From: Chondrus crispus
Taxonomy: Eukaryota; Rhodophyta; Florideophyceae; Gigartinales; Gigartinaceae
Reading direction: 5' to 3'
Assembly (NCBI RefSeq): GCF_000350225.1
Contig: NW_005179239.1
Span: forward strand, 33,155-97,154
DNA: 64,000 nt
Part shown: positions 11,635 through 22,775 of the stretch, one piece after another
Layout of the letters: each line of letters begins with the position of its first letter
Position numbering within the stretch: the stretch's first letter is position 1
Position numbers and translations under genes: made by a program
The notes under the pieces: model-generated
What the model was told of the DNA's origin: nothing
What the model saw: the letters and a program-made list of their open reading frames with translations, nothing else
Databases searched by the model: none

Positions 11635-12902
11635 TTATTCCAGCAGCTCAGTCAAAGTGCTGGTAACCGTAAAAGCAACGGCGTCAACTCTGGGACGCAT
11701 GAGATTTCGGACATTGGTCTCGTCCAGGTCGAGCACGTCGTGAATAATCTGAGACTCGCATTTCTCCATACCGCCTGAGCCACTAGCGCCAGCAACAACG
11801 CAGAGCCACTCCGTTGTTCCGTCTTTTTCAATCGCCATGGTATACAGCCATGCCGCCTGCCCTATGTTACGGCCCACCCCGTCCGCCCCGTGCTGCATCA
11901 GCGTGACAAGATGCACCATACTGTCTTCCTCAATCGCATCCTCAAGCAGCTTCGGAGCCCGCGCAGCGTTCTGCAACCCCATCTCCTCCATCCATCAGGA
12001 GGAGAGCCAGATTCAACTTAGTGCTACCGCTGCGCACGCTCGTACAGCTCCAGAGCGCGGACCTCGTCCATTTCCACTCCTTCCGTGCTGTGGTGTAGCA
12101 GCAGACCAAGATTGTCCAATGCATGCACATCGTCCCTCCTGTCAATCGCAAGCTCGTACAGCTCTGAGGAGCGAACCCCGTTCTTCACGACCCCCACGCC
12201 GTCCTGCAGTACGAGGCCGAGGTGCACCATCTCTCATTCGTACAGCGTTAACCGCGTTCGTCTCGACTCCCTCAGTGCCCTTTTGAAAGAGGAGACCGAG
12301 ATTGACCATCGAAGCGACATCATTACCCTTCTCGATCGCACGCTCCCACTTGTCTATGCCGTGTTTCTCTCGAATCCCTCCACATCATATGCCAGCAGGG
12401 TGCCGAAATTGATTATAGAATGGACATGATCTTGTTGCTCAATCGCCCTCTTCCATAGTTTGACAGCCCGCGCTCCATCCTTCCCAACTCTGTCGTTCCC
12501 ATCCCTCATTAGGTTGCCAAGCTTGTATATCGCGTCGACACACAGGTCTACATCGCTCGCACGTTCGTACAACTACACGGCGCAAGCCACGTTCCTATCG
12601 ATCCCCTCTGCGCTCTTCTACAACAGCAAGCCGAGCGCGACCATCGCGCTGACGTCATCCTTGTCGATCGTGTTTTCGTGCAACTATGCAGCACGGACTG
12701 CATTCATGTCCACCCCGTCTGCCCCCTTCTCCAGTGGTGTGCCGAGGCTCACCATCGCGGCGGTATGACCGTGATCCCCAATCGCACGTAGGTCCTCAGT
12801 TCGATCCCTCTCTCCATCTACTTTTTGATTCGTACTTATCTCTCTGCTTAACCGCAGTGTTGGAACACCTCCCGTCGACTTCCCCAATGAAATTGAACTC
12901 AA
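11635..12902 (-). pseudogene. Sel1-like repeat protein, broken by stops and frameshifts
   Basis: Repeated motifs of the Sel1 (TPR-like) type, of about 36 residues, read in minus-strand order: AAMVSLGTPLEKGADGVDMN, AMVALGLLL, YKLGNLMRDGNDRVGKDGAR, INFGTLLAYDVEGFERN, MVHLGLVLQDGVGVVKNGVR, LDNLGLLLHHSTEGVEMDEV and MVHLVTLMQHGADGVGRN. Such repeats form alpha-solenoid scaffolds for protein binding. In one frame three TAG codons between about 12690 and 12580 fall where the repeat normally has a charged or Gln residue (before LHE, before KSAEG and before LYERA). CAG-to-TAG would explain them. Further frame changes occur near 12354, 12231 and 12010. No start codon or partner domain is clear. Confidence 0.75.
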
Positions 12903-13773
12903 GAACCTCCTGAAGTTGGCTTGGCCATTTTCTTCCGACTGCTGTGAAGTTCGATAAGAAGATCTTCTCTGTAGCTCGTGCCACGTTTGATCATCTTAAC
13001 GTAGTATTTCATTCGTTTGCGGAACGGAACGTTTTCATCGTGCTTCTTCTTTGGTCAACGTAGTCAAGTTCTATGGCTGTACGACGATGAGCTGCCAGAA
13101 ACGGCTCGAATCGATCATTCTTGGGAGTACCTTGACACTTGTGTGTGCTGAGTAGCTGTGGCAATGGAAGGCGTGTCGGCATTAGGGAACATCGGAGCGT
13201 CGCGCATGGTGATATATGAGCGGTGGCGGGCTCGGGTGTGGGAAAGGAAAGAGATGTCCGACCCCGACTACCTGCCAACCGAAAACGTCAACCTGTTTTC
13301 GATATCTGTTACAAACAATTACGACATGCTGGATTTTTGAAATCATCCGCCTGCACCGTTGCGCAATCGTGCCTGTAGCCGCTAGCACTCCCACGCACAG
13401 AGAGCGACCTTCAACAATGCTTTGAGCTTCGGTGGCGATTGTTTTTACGATTCGCGATGTGGGCAAGCTGGGCACCATGCCCATCTGCTTCGTTCAGGTC
13501 ATGCTGTGCGGCTTCGACGTCGTCTAAGGTATGAGAAGACACCGTCACTGCCCCCGTCTGCTGATCGTGCTTAGAGTGCGGGATGTGGGGCGCGGCGCAA
13601 TTTACGTTGAACCTGCTAGCGCAAGAAATGCTTGGTTGTTCGGGGGAGGCACAGACGGACGGATCACTGGGAATTCATTGTTGTGTACTATTTGAACTTT
13701 TTTTGGTATAGCACTCGTATTTACGTTCTATTACAAGCCTCCAGGTTTGAGTACTACCCCTCGCTGTCGAAAC
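12903..13773. other. no supported gene
   Basis: Short overlapping frames on both strands without motifs. An approximate inverted relationship of Ser/Thr-coding sequence was not resolvable by eye. Confidence 0.35.
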
Positions 13774-14535
13774 TTATCGGATCAAGCATTTAGCGTCCTC
13801 TTCTGCTTTCTGGCGCATTTCCTGAATAGATTCGAAACCGATCCTGAGTAAGCTTGCATCAAATGACTGATGTTGGAGGAGATTAATGATTGTGTTCTCC
13901 TGCAGACCACCACCTTTATAGCCGATCTCCAGCACCACATTTCGCAGGGCGTGAACCACTTCTTCCTTCGTCGCATCCTCAGCTCGCGACTCCTCTACAC
14001 CTGGCGTATCAGCTGCGGTTGCCTCTGCCTGTTGTTCATTTTGCCCTGTTGCATCCAGTGCGAAATGGGGCGAAAACGTTTTGCTAAGGCCGGCGGCTGG
14101 CAGGATAACATTCGAATCTTGCGCTGCCAGTCGGATCCTATCCTCATACCGCTCTTGCAAGGCACGGCCGGTGCGTTGGAAGCTCCCACGCAAACCACGA
14201 GACTTCACGGGTGGCGGTGAGTCAGAAGCGTCAGCTTCTTGCGCCTCAGCTTCATCTGCTGCTGCCTGCTTTCATTTTTTCTTGTGGGCTCCTAGGTAGG
14301 CCTGCCTTGGGAAACTTTCTCTGCAATACGGGCGGCAAACAGAAACGCGGTGCATGGCGCAGGCACATGCTTCGTGAAGAAGCTGGCCCTGCTGTTGATG
14401 CTCTTCCACATGGGCTTGCCGGTGAGTGGCACAAAAACTGAGCAAGAGCATCATGATCTGCTTGAGGTCCACAACGTGGGACGGGTGCCTTTTGATTGGC
14501 CCACTAATCTGCCGAAAATGGTTTCATTCAGGGGT
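13774..14535 (-). pseudogene. unknown protein with a C2H2-like finger and one in-frame TGA
   Basis: One minus-strand frame runs from about 14535 to 13774 with a single TGA at 14272-14274. Before the stop is a Cys/His-rich part: FCATHRQAHVEEHQQQ and then CRPYCRESFPRQAYLGAHKKK. The latter resembles a C2H2 finger (F, L and H spacing), although the first Cys pair is spaced by three residues. After the stop come an Ala/Glu-rich linker and 144 residues ending in a helical region (ATKEEVVHALRNVVLEIGYK). TGG-to-TGA would explain the stop. No start codon is evident upstream. DNA-binding is a guess from the finger; the C-terminal part is unrecognised. Confidence 0.4.
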
Positions 14536-16001
14536 ATTATTGATATCGCCCGGCGGCTGCACACCCGCCGGCGTGAGACCAGCTATCCCACGCGAGCTTT
14601 GCGTTGCACGGCCGACAGCGCTAGTGCCAGCGCCATCGGTTTACGCGTCTGGCCCAGCGCGATCGGTTTATGCTTTTGGCCTGTGGGGATGACGCGTGGG
14701 CCCCTGAAGCGACTTCGCCAAGCATACAGAGACGAACCGGTGCTCGGACGTCAGTGTTCGTACGATACGAACAAACCGTCCGTGAGGCACTACCAAGCCC
14801 AATAAGGCTGCATCGGATGCAGTCTCTTTCGCGCCTCTACGCTACAGGCTCCGCTGTGTAATAGACAGCCGTGTACGTGGCGTAGAGGCGCACAACAAAA
14901 CATATCAAGTTAGTATGTATCAGGCTGTACAATCCTGCGACGCTCCGTTGACTGGCCACTGCAAATGGAATCAGCTATCCAGCGCCCACGGACGTTGAGG
15001 CATTTGATTATGCTATGGACTTGGAGTTAGGATATCTACACATGGTACGAGCTGCTACAATCTAGATGACTCGAAGCGGACCCTCCCGTACTCTCGCAGC
15101 ATTCATTTCAAAATTGCTTTAGCGATCAAGTGCTTTCATTATGCTAAATACATATGTTTCCTTGCTAACAGTCAATGCTAAAGTGTGAGACTCTCGAAGT
15201 TTGGTCTTTCGTTCTCAGAATGCATAGCCAGTTGTTACAACTCACGGTACGTACAAATCGACCTTTCCACTACGAGAGAGTCTTTGTTCAACTTAGGGCG
15301 TCGGCCCAGGTCCTTGCTGACAGACTGCCAGTGTGTGAACACAATCTCATCTAGTCATGCACTGCTTGCAACCATCACGGTGAGGAAGAGACGATTGTGT
15401 GTCTGCTGGACTGCGTACTGGATGAAAGATAGGTGAGGTCTCCATCTGGCGGACTCCTTGCACGTCTCACAACTGTACTCTACTCTTTACTGACTCTTTT
15501 AGTACGCCTAGCGACAACCACAAGGAAGTTCTATGTTCGTCGGAATTTTCCCGATTTGACGTTTGCTTTGCATTTCGCGTAACCCCCTGCTGCTACAACT
15601 GTGGAGTGTCTTCGTGGCCGACGCAGGGAGTCACGGAAGGCACGAACAAAGTTTCTCTCCCTCAATAGTTCAATTCAACTTGACTTGACGCAACAAAGGC
15701 TTTGCTGGCGCGCCACTAGCATGTCAGAATTAGAACGATCTTGGGATGCGCCGTGCACCATTATAGTGCATGATGCCGCCCAAAGCTGTCCGGCCCCGCT
15801 CCCGCCGGCCACTCTTGGCGCTTTGCAAGAGACCGCGAACAGCGTTCCATAGCCAGAAGCACACGAAACCGCCTGCCAAAAAAGTGTACTAGCGGAGCGG
15901 GCCGCGGGCTCCACTCGAGACCGCCGCCATCCCCAGCAGCTGCAAGCGCGAAAAGATTTGCCTCGACGTTCGGGTCTTGTATTTTAGTGTCGCAAATTAT
16001 G
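14536..16001. other. no supported gene
   Basis: Only short frames without motifs. Nothing structural was seen until the hairpin at 16002. Confidence 0.4.
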
Positions 16002-16054
16002 CAGGTCTCCTCCTTTAGTTTATGCTTGTAGCATAAACTAAAAGAGGAAACCTG
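16002..16054. repeat. 24-bp inverted repeat with 5-base loop
   Basis: Arms 16002-16025 and 16031-16054 pair except at two positions, both C/T-type differences. The loop is TTGTA. It sits 30 bp before the CATGCAAGCC array. Confidence 0.85.
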
Positions 16055-16085
16055 TACGGCTAGAGCGAAAGAAACCGCCCAGTAG

Positions 16086-16520
16086 ACCCATGCAAGCCTA
16101 TGCAAAGGTCAATGCAAGCCCAGGCAAATAGCCAAATCAAGTACATGCAGAAAGCCCATGCAAAGCCATGTACATGGCCAATGCAAGCCTATGCAGATGG
16201 CCTACGCAAACCCGTGCAAAAATCCCTTCCGAGCCCATGCACATTCCCAATGCGATCCCATGCAAAATCCCATGCAAGCCCATACAGGTGTCCAATGCAA
16301 GCCCATGGAAAATCCCATGCAAGCCCATGCAGATTCCCAATGCAATCCCATGCACATGACCAATGCAAGCCCGTGAAGCCCATGCAAATTACCAATGCAA
16401 GCCCATGAACCAAGCCATGCACGTCCAAGCAATCATGGCGCATTTCTCCGCATAGGAAACATTTTGGAAATTTCTGCTCGTGCAAGTATGGGTAAATCGC
16501 CATGCATGCATTGGATTAGC
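16086..16520. repeat. CCCATGCAAGCC-type degenerate array
   Basis: About 430 bp are built from CCATGCAAGCC, CCATGCAAA, CAATGC and similar words at a loose period near 11-20 bp. All six frames read as Met/His/Ala/Cys/Pro repeats, so the long frames here are by-products of the repeat and not genes. Confidence 0.85.
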
Positions 16521-16541
16521 ATGGGCTTCGTATGGGAAAGT

Positions 16542-18473
16542 TTAGACTATCAGAAAAACAGACGTTGGAAGGGAGGTGACAAGCCGAGCTAGAACTCGCA
16601 AGTCGTCCAGGGACGCCCCCTGGAGAGCTTCTCCCTCCACACCATGAGCCATGAGAAGGCGATGGTAAACAGCGGCAGAAGAGGTATTTTCTTTGGGAAT
16701 TGTAGATGATGGAGGGCCTGAGGTAGGGGCGAGGAGCGGACCCTCAGGTGAAGGGCAAGCCGGACGTGGGGTCGGATCCCCGGCCGACGGTGGGGCTTCC
16801 CGAATTGAAATGGTTCCCGTCGAGCAGCTCGCAGGAGGAAGCTCGACGGGCGGAGGAGCCTCAGGGCGGGTTAAGCCCACGGGTGCCGTACATGACGGCA
16901 ATGGCAAAGTTGAAGTGGCTGTGACGAGCTGTCCCTCGCGTGATGGGGAAGCAGGAAGTGAGGTTGGATTCACGTCGGAGGAAGACACGACTCGAAGCGA
17001 CAAGGTTTCCGCCGAGCTCGTGGGAGGAAGTACGACGCACACTGGGGCCTCTGGCGCGGAGGGACGGACCGGTGCAGGGAGAGGGGAAGTTGGGGCCGAA
17101 GGTCAAGAGCACATCTCAGGCTCTCGAGGATCCGCGTTCACCACAGTGACTGCGTTGGGGGTTGGTGGTTGATTTCCGAAACGGCGGCTCATCTGGGCCT
17201 CCCAGGCAGAACAGAGGGAGGAGGACCAGGGGTTGATCCACACGAAGTCGCCGGCAGCTGGATGATTTCTACCAGGGGAAAAAGAGGGTCGTTGGCGTGA
17301 AAAGGACCGAGACGAATTTTGTGGAGGAACGCAATCCCACGCTACGGTCTCGATCATATCGAGGAGGGCGTGCACTTCACGGTCCACATCGGACCCGCCA
17401 AGGGGGACAGAAAAATCGAGGAGACGCATCTGTTTGCGGAGTTTCGAAGGGAGGTGCCACAGGCGCCAACAGTCGAAAACTTCCCACAGGAGGGTGGCGG
17501 CGACTTTCACGCACCACTCCGTGAGAAACACAGTCCACAGCCCGTGCTGCGGATCGCGTAAATGACTGCCGTAATATGTCAGAATGGGTCCTAACTCAGC
17601 CCAGAAACCCTGACATACCTCGTATTGACTCCACCAGGACGGGGTTCGTTGGTATCGATTGGTGTAGTGCTGTCTGGAAATTTCACGAGCCTCAATCATC
17701 TGGTACGGCACGAAGTACCCAGTGTCGGATCGGACCCGACGTTCAAAGCGTACAGTATTTTGGAAAAAGAAAATACCGCCGCGCTTCGTATGGCGAAAGT
17801 TTGTGGGAAGAATGGCTTGAGTCCAAAACATGGCGTCGGTCGTGACGGTGCGTCGGTTGCGCCACAGTCGGTCCGCCTCGGACACGACGTCACCGAAGGT
17901 GCAGTCGATGAGGTTGTCGAGGTAGAGTCGTTCCCCCTCCGTACGACACTGCCAAGTGTCGCAGTGGTAACATGAAGGTATGAGGGCGTCGGCCATAGGA
18001 ATCTCGATCCGAGTGAGCACAGCGTCCATGAAGCGCAGGGATAAGGAGGAGCGACCGCGCGGGGAGGAGTGACATAGGATGGAGGTGGGTATAGCGATGC
18101 GGGCGCGCCAGTCAAAGGTGTGAATGGCCTGCAAAGGGAGGTTACCGGGCAACATGCCCGCATCATCGGCGAAGTTATTTTTGATGCCGTCGAGGTCGCG
18201 GACGCCCACAGAGGAGAACCATTGAGCAGAAGCAAACAGGGCTGCGTTATCACGCATGGTTTTGTTCTGCAGCTCCTCGAGCGAAGGATGACGGCGGGCT
18301 ACCCAAGAGGAATGGTAGCCCGGATGGAAGGCCGGCTCGGCAGGGATGGTAACAGAGGGTAGACGGGGTATGGAAGGAAGACCCCGGGGCACTTCGAACT
18401 TGCGAGGAAAGCCAACACCCGGACGTCTACCGGTGGCACTATCGTCCGAGTGTTCCGATGGAGAAGGAAGCAT
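16542..18473 (-). pseudogene. unknown 643-codon gene, two-part, one internal TGA
   Basis: A single frame spans 18473 to 16542 with one TGA at 17103-17105. The first 456 codons are non-repetitive, Trp/Arg-rich sequence. In the middle is CYHCDTWQCR followed by a Cys 20 residues on, which loosely recalls the zinc-binding end of some non-LTR reverse transcriptases; I treat that as a weak hint. After the stop the frame gives a Pro/Ser-rich region holding two imperfect copies of a unit of about 60 residues (PEAPVCVVLPPTSSAETLS against PEAPPPVELPPASCSTGTIS), then a short helical C-terminus. The conserved reading frame past the stop suggests that the TGA is recent, or read through. Start at ATG 18473, no clear promoter. 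Confidence 0.5.
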
Positions 18474-19516
18474 GGTATTTCCGTCTTATCCTTGCTAGAA
18501 CGCCGCGCAGAGTGATTGATGACTGGGAAACACGGTCAGCAGCGGCAGGAGATTATACGATGGCTGGGCGTTGCGCAAGAGCGCTCAGAAGGGGGATATG
18601 TAGTGCAATACGCACCTGAAAAGGGAGGTGAAAAGAAATGAAAATGATGGGGTATGACAAGCAAAAGTGGAAATCATTTCACTTTATTATTTTAATTATT
18701 AATTTTAATTAGTTGCATATTAGTTATTTAACATTAGATTAGATCTAGGATCTAGCGCCGAGAGCTACTGTAGTGGCTCCGGCGGGGCGATATGTACCTT
18801 AGCCCTCTGACCACCAAGTCAGTAAAGGTAACCCGAGTTGCCAGAGTCTGATATCGCCTTGGTTGAAGTCCGTCTTTTACAAGACATTCCCTTTAACTAC
18901 AGATTACTTTATCCTTTGCGCTCGGGGGTCCCCTTTTTCCTTATCAATTTTCCTTTACTTCCCTATCCTAATTCCCTTAATCTTGAGTTGGTCCCACCTT
19001 GTAGGATTGCGATCCGCAACGTGACGTCATTTGCCATCGGGCTTCTGTGTTGGTGCACCAGTGGTGCTTTTCTCAGTGTTGGTTCCATCGGAATCTGGTT
19101 GCGACCGATCCGTTGTTGGTACTTTGCCATCGGGCAGTACGACGGTGTAGCGCTGCTACGTTTTCTTCTTTCCCGACGGGCTACGTTGCGACGTCCACGT
19201 CGAAGACCTTATCAAGGGTATAAGGTGTACAAGGCGCTCTTCGAGCATTGGATTTACGACCCATCGGACCAGGTTTACCTTGACACCCCTCTGAACTCGT
19301 CGAGCAGTCGCCTTTACAAGTCTCTACCACCATTTACCGATCCCGGGCTGGGCCCTCCTCTTTGCCCCCCCTATCAGGGATCCGAGCTACTGCGGGCCGC
19401 AAACCCGCTTAAAGAGGACAGGGAGCTTCGAACACTCCGTAGCGCTGTGCCGTTGGCAGTTGTTGTTTTTGTTGCTGTTGTTTGTGTTGGACCGTCGGAC
19501 CTTGGTCTTTGCCTAA
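18474..19516. other. AT-rich spacer, then unrecognised open sequence
   Basis: 18660-18740 is very AT-rich. A 278-codon plus-strand frame at 18838-19674 has no recognisable domain and overlaps the transposase frame below. It may include decayed upstream transposase sequence. Confidence 0.35.
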
Positions 19517-20511
19517 CAGGCGCATTGCACTACACAGGATCGTATACATCTGATGAAGTACGTTATTCACCTGCTCCTACATATTGGGCATTCAACAGAG
19601 TGCTGCGGCCCACTGGTATGCCTATCTCAGTTTTCATCCGAGCGATACATCGGCGTGGTGAAACAGTCCACTAATGCTCGATATAGATATGCTGAGAGTG
19701 TCGCCACGAAGTGGACTTTTCAGCAGTCAGCTTTCATGCTGGCAATCGCTACAAGTACATCTATCCCTCTGTTGGAGACGCGAAAGGATTCTGGATTGTC
19801 AGACCAACGCTCTAAGGGCAGCAATATTGGAAGGTACGTTGGGTTTTGGCTGCGTGGTCCGGTTCTGATGACTACTGTGGAGAGATTAAGCGACAGGCTC
19901 GGTTTCCAAGTCAAACATCTATTGGTGCGATTCTACGAGTCCAACCAAGGGTTAAATAAGGCAGAGGCATCCCGTCATATTGAAGACAACCCTCATATTT
20001 CCTCATGGGATAGGCTTTTTATTCGGAGACCGTCTGAAGGTACAATGAGGAAGTACGGAAAGTTTTCTCCGGAAAAACATGGGCGGGCACGATCTTTTTT
20101 GGGGCTGAATTCCAGCGAGATGAGTCGTCAGCGCTGTATTTCGACGTTTTCTATAGAGAGGTAATATGTTTTCTTGAACATTGCGTTTTTGACTGGTTCA
20201 CGGGCAAGGAAGAGGTACGGATACTTGTTTTGGCCAGATGGGTGACTCGTGGACTGCAAATTGGGAGACAAAATCAAATTTATGCGTCGGGATCACGGGC
20301 TAGTTCTTCTGTTTTTAATGTGAAGACTATTGAAGATGTATCCAGCATATCCAGAAACATATCAGCCATTGAAACCCCGAACTTCGCATCAAAGAGGTTT
20401 TCTACCACGAGATGTTATTTTGTAGATGAAAGACTTTACTTAGATACTCTGCTTATCACAGATAGTGGGTATGATGGTAGTAACAAAATACTGCGTGGTC
20501 TAAGAAAATAA
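19517..20511 (+). pseudogene. C-terminal part of a CACTA-like (DUF4218-type) transposase
   Basis: From 19517 the frame reads HLMKYVIHLLLHIGHSTECC, then GPL...FSSERYIGVVKQ. This matches the conserved H-L-L-H...GPL...FERYIG..K block at the end of CACTA/En-Spm transposases (DUF4218). After 20100 the sequence must be read one frame over: FDVFYREVICFLEH, VRILVLARW, KTIEDVSSISRNIS and YFVDERLYLDTLL, resembling the region that follows in the same family. The shift falls at a run of six T (20095-20100), so a one-base slip there would split the gene. The catalytic N-terminal half and terminal repeats were not found, so it is a truncated relic. Confidence 0.65.
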
Positions 20512-20859
20512 GTGTGCCTGACTATATCTTCAAACGTTGAACTGGCATACATGCCTGACTGGTCTACAGCCCGCCCTATCTGCGTCAATATTTCCAGTGG
20601 CATTTTTTGCTCATGCGGCGTCGTATTGAAATTGTAGTTCTGGAGCTTCGTTTAAGCGAAGAGCAACTACCTCAGATAAATACTTCGGGATATTGCTCTT
20701 TGCTCATGGGTGCTTTCGTTTCAGTGAAATCTAGTGTATTTAACACGCTGTTCGCAGACTTGAATGCCTTCTCTTATGTGTCCTTCGCCAAGTCGGAGCT
20801 GAACCTGCAGTTCCAGTGCCCTCCGTCCGCACCTGGAAGCAACCTCCAGCATTACCCCT
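20512..20859. other. no supported gene
   Basis: Short frames only. Confidence 0.4.
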
Positions 20860-21511
20860 CATTCCGTTGTCGTCGTCCAATACCGCAGTGATGCAAATAG
20901 ACTTCAGCTACCTCGGACTAGTGTGGAAGTATTTTATCTTCTTGCATTGACTTCTTCTCAGATGACGGCTTGTGCACCTTGACCTGACACACGCATTCTC
21001 TCGTTCGCCCACTAACTCATCTCTCCATTGCCCATATCTTCATCGTGCCCTACAACGTAGTATCTTACACTAACACAACTGGCCGTATCGCCTGAGACAG
21101 CTCTTTCTCTACTTGTTGGCGTCGATGCCGCAGAAAGCCCGCTCGCCGCGGAGCGCCCGCTGGTACCGCCGCCAGCATCACCGCTCATTCCATTGTCGTC
21201 ATCCAACACCGCAGTGTCGCACATAGCCTCGAGCGAACCCGGGCTAGTGTGCAAGTATTTTATCTTCTTGCGTTTGACTTCTTCTCAGGTGAGCCCATGC
21301 GCACCTTGCTCTGACACATGCATTCACTCATCCGCCCACTAACTCAGCTCTCCATTGCTCATACCTACATTGTGCCCCACAACGCAGTACCATGCACTGC
21401 CACAACTGGCCGTACCGCCTGAGGCAGCTCTTTCTATCCTTGTTAGCCTCGATGCCGCAGAGAGCCCGCTCGCCGCGGAGCGCCTGCTGGCACCCCCGCG
21501 CCCAGCCAAGA
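20860..21511. repeat. 326-bp tandem duplication
   Basis: Copy 1 starts at 20860 (CATTCCGTTGTCGTC) and copy 2 at 21186 (CATTCCATTGTCGTC). The two remain alignable to about 21511 with many transitions. Each copy has a TTGACTTCTTCTCAG segment that looks like a splice acceptor and a Pro/Ala-coding GC-rich part (CCGCTCGCCGCGGAGCGCC). Confidence 0.85.
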
Positions 21512-22146
21512 TCCACAAAGGGCACATCGAGTGCAAGCGTGGCGTGTTCAAGTACTCCAAGTGCCCGTCCGCCTTATGCCTGCGCCGCAACCTACTCCGC
21601 CACTATGTACGCCCTTGCGTCTTGCATCGCGCACCCCTCGTTCCCGCCCATGCTAACACACACATAAACCGCCCGCCCCCGCAGTGCACTATCCGCCAGG
21701 CAAAGCGCTCGATTAAGTGCCCTCTGCCCCCACATGCGCCGCCTCCTTCGTTCGGCGTTTCGACATCTAGAAACCCTGACGGCTGCTCGTTGGCAGACCG
21801 ACCGGAGGCGGAAAGCGAACGGCCGCGCACAAGTGTGCCGCCACCAGCCAAAGACGAAGCGTCGGGTATAATTGGAGGCAGGCGCGTTAGACATGCCCGT
21901 CCAAAGGGTCGAGTCCGCGCGACAGACCGGCGTGTGCCGAGGCACCATCACACCGCCGACTCCAACCCGCCTGCAGGCACACCTGCAAGACGCCTCACGC
22001 CCTGCCCTGCCACACCTCGACAACCGCGCCAGCTTGCCGCTGCCCTCCCATGTCCCTCACGCGAGCGCGCAGCGAGTTTGGGAAGCGCGCTGACTTCGGC
22101 CTCCTTTCCGCGTCGCAGTGCACGACTTTCGCCACAGGCGACCTAA
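21355..22146 (+). CDS. unknown Arg/Pro-rich frame, doubtful
   Basis: An open frame of 263 codons, partly inside the second 326-bp repeat unit. A short Cys-containing stretch (IECKRGVFKYSKCPSALC) is the only feature. The rest is Arg/Pro-rich as expected from GC-rich DNA read in any frame, and the opposite strand is also open. I do not claim that it is a gene; it is listed because nothing else explains the stretch. Confidence 0.15.
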   Translation: MLIPTLCPTTQYHALPQLAVPPEAALSILVSLDAAESPLAAERLLAPPRPAKIHKGHIECKRGVFKYSKCPSALCLRRNLLRHYVRPCVLHRAPLVPAHANTHINRPPPQCTIRQAKRSIKCPLPPHAPPPSFGVSTSRNPDGCSLADRPEAESERPRTSVPPPAKDEASGIIGGRRVRHARPKGRVRATDRRVPRHHHTADSNPPAGTPARRLTPCPATPRQPRQLAAALPCPSRERAASLGSALTSASFPRRSARLSPQAT

Positions 22147-22499
22147 TTGTCTAATAAAATGGAATGCTTATTGCCCCAGACTTCGACGACGGTCGCTACG
22201 CCTGGCCATATTGCCGCTGCCCGACGCGGTGTACATACTTGGCTGGAAATTGCTGCTGAATGCTGTCCTCGAAAGTACACCATCTGCCACAATTTAATTG
22301 GACAACTTGTAATCCAGGGGAACACTTGTCAAAATGCTATTCAAGATACAGTATAGTACAATCGATACACTGGGCCAAACGACATAGGTTTTTTGTGGTT
22401 GTTCTTCTGACACTTGTCACAATCTCACAACGCTCTCTGTCCAGTACGACATGAACAAGTGTACGAACATGAATGGACAATGAAGCCCACGTACATAGA

Positions 22500-22760
22500 A
22501 ATTACCATTCGGTAGGGAGGGACAAAACATGCGAGTGGCGGGCCAATGGTTGTCCATTGAGCACGAGCGGTTGTTCGGTGGACGTCCATTGGCAACGACG
22601 CCTGCCACTCAACCGCCAGTGCCCAACCACTGAACAACCATAAATGGCCAGTGGTTGGTGATGGTTGGCTTTGGTTGGCAAATTGTAACCAACCAACGAC
22701 CTCCATGCACCAACCACCAGGCCGCCAGAGTGGTCAACCACTGACCAACCATTCAGTGAC
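22500..22760. repeat. TGGTTGG/CCAACCA inverted and direct repeats
   Basis: At least a dozen TGGTTGG or CCAACCA words in both orientations are scattered over 260 bp, able to fold into several hairpins. The stretch lies directly upstream of the tyrosine recombinase. Confidence 0.7.
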
Positions 22761-22775
22761 CATGTTTTCTACTAG

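Noticed and set aside
18735..18850. A structured RNA or tRNA in the GATCTAGGATCTAG...GGTAACCC stretch
   Set aside because: No cloverleaf with acceptor pairing and a TTCNANNC loop could be folded by hand.
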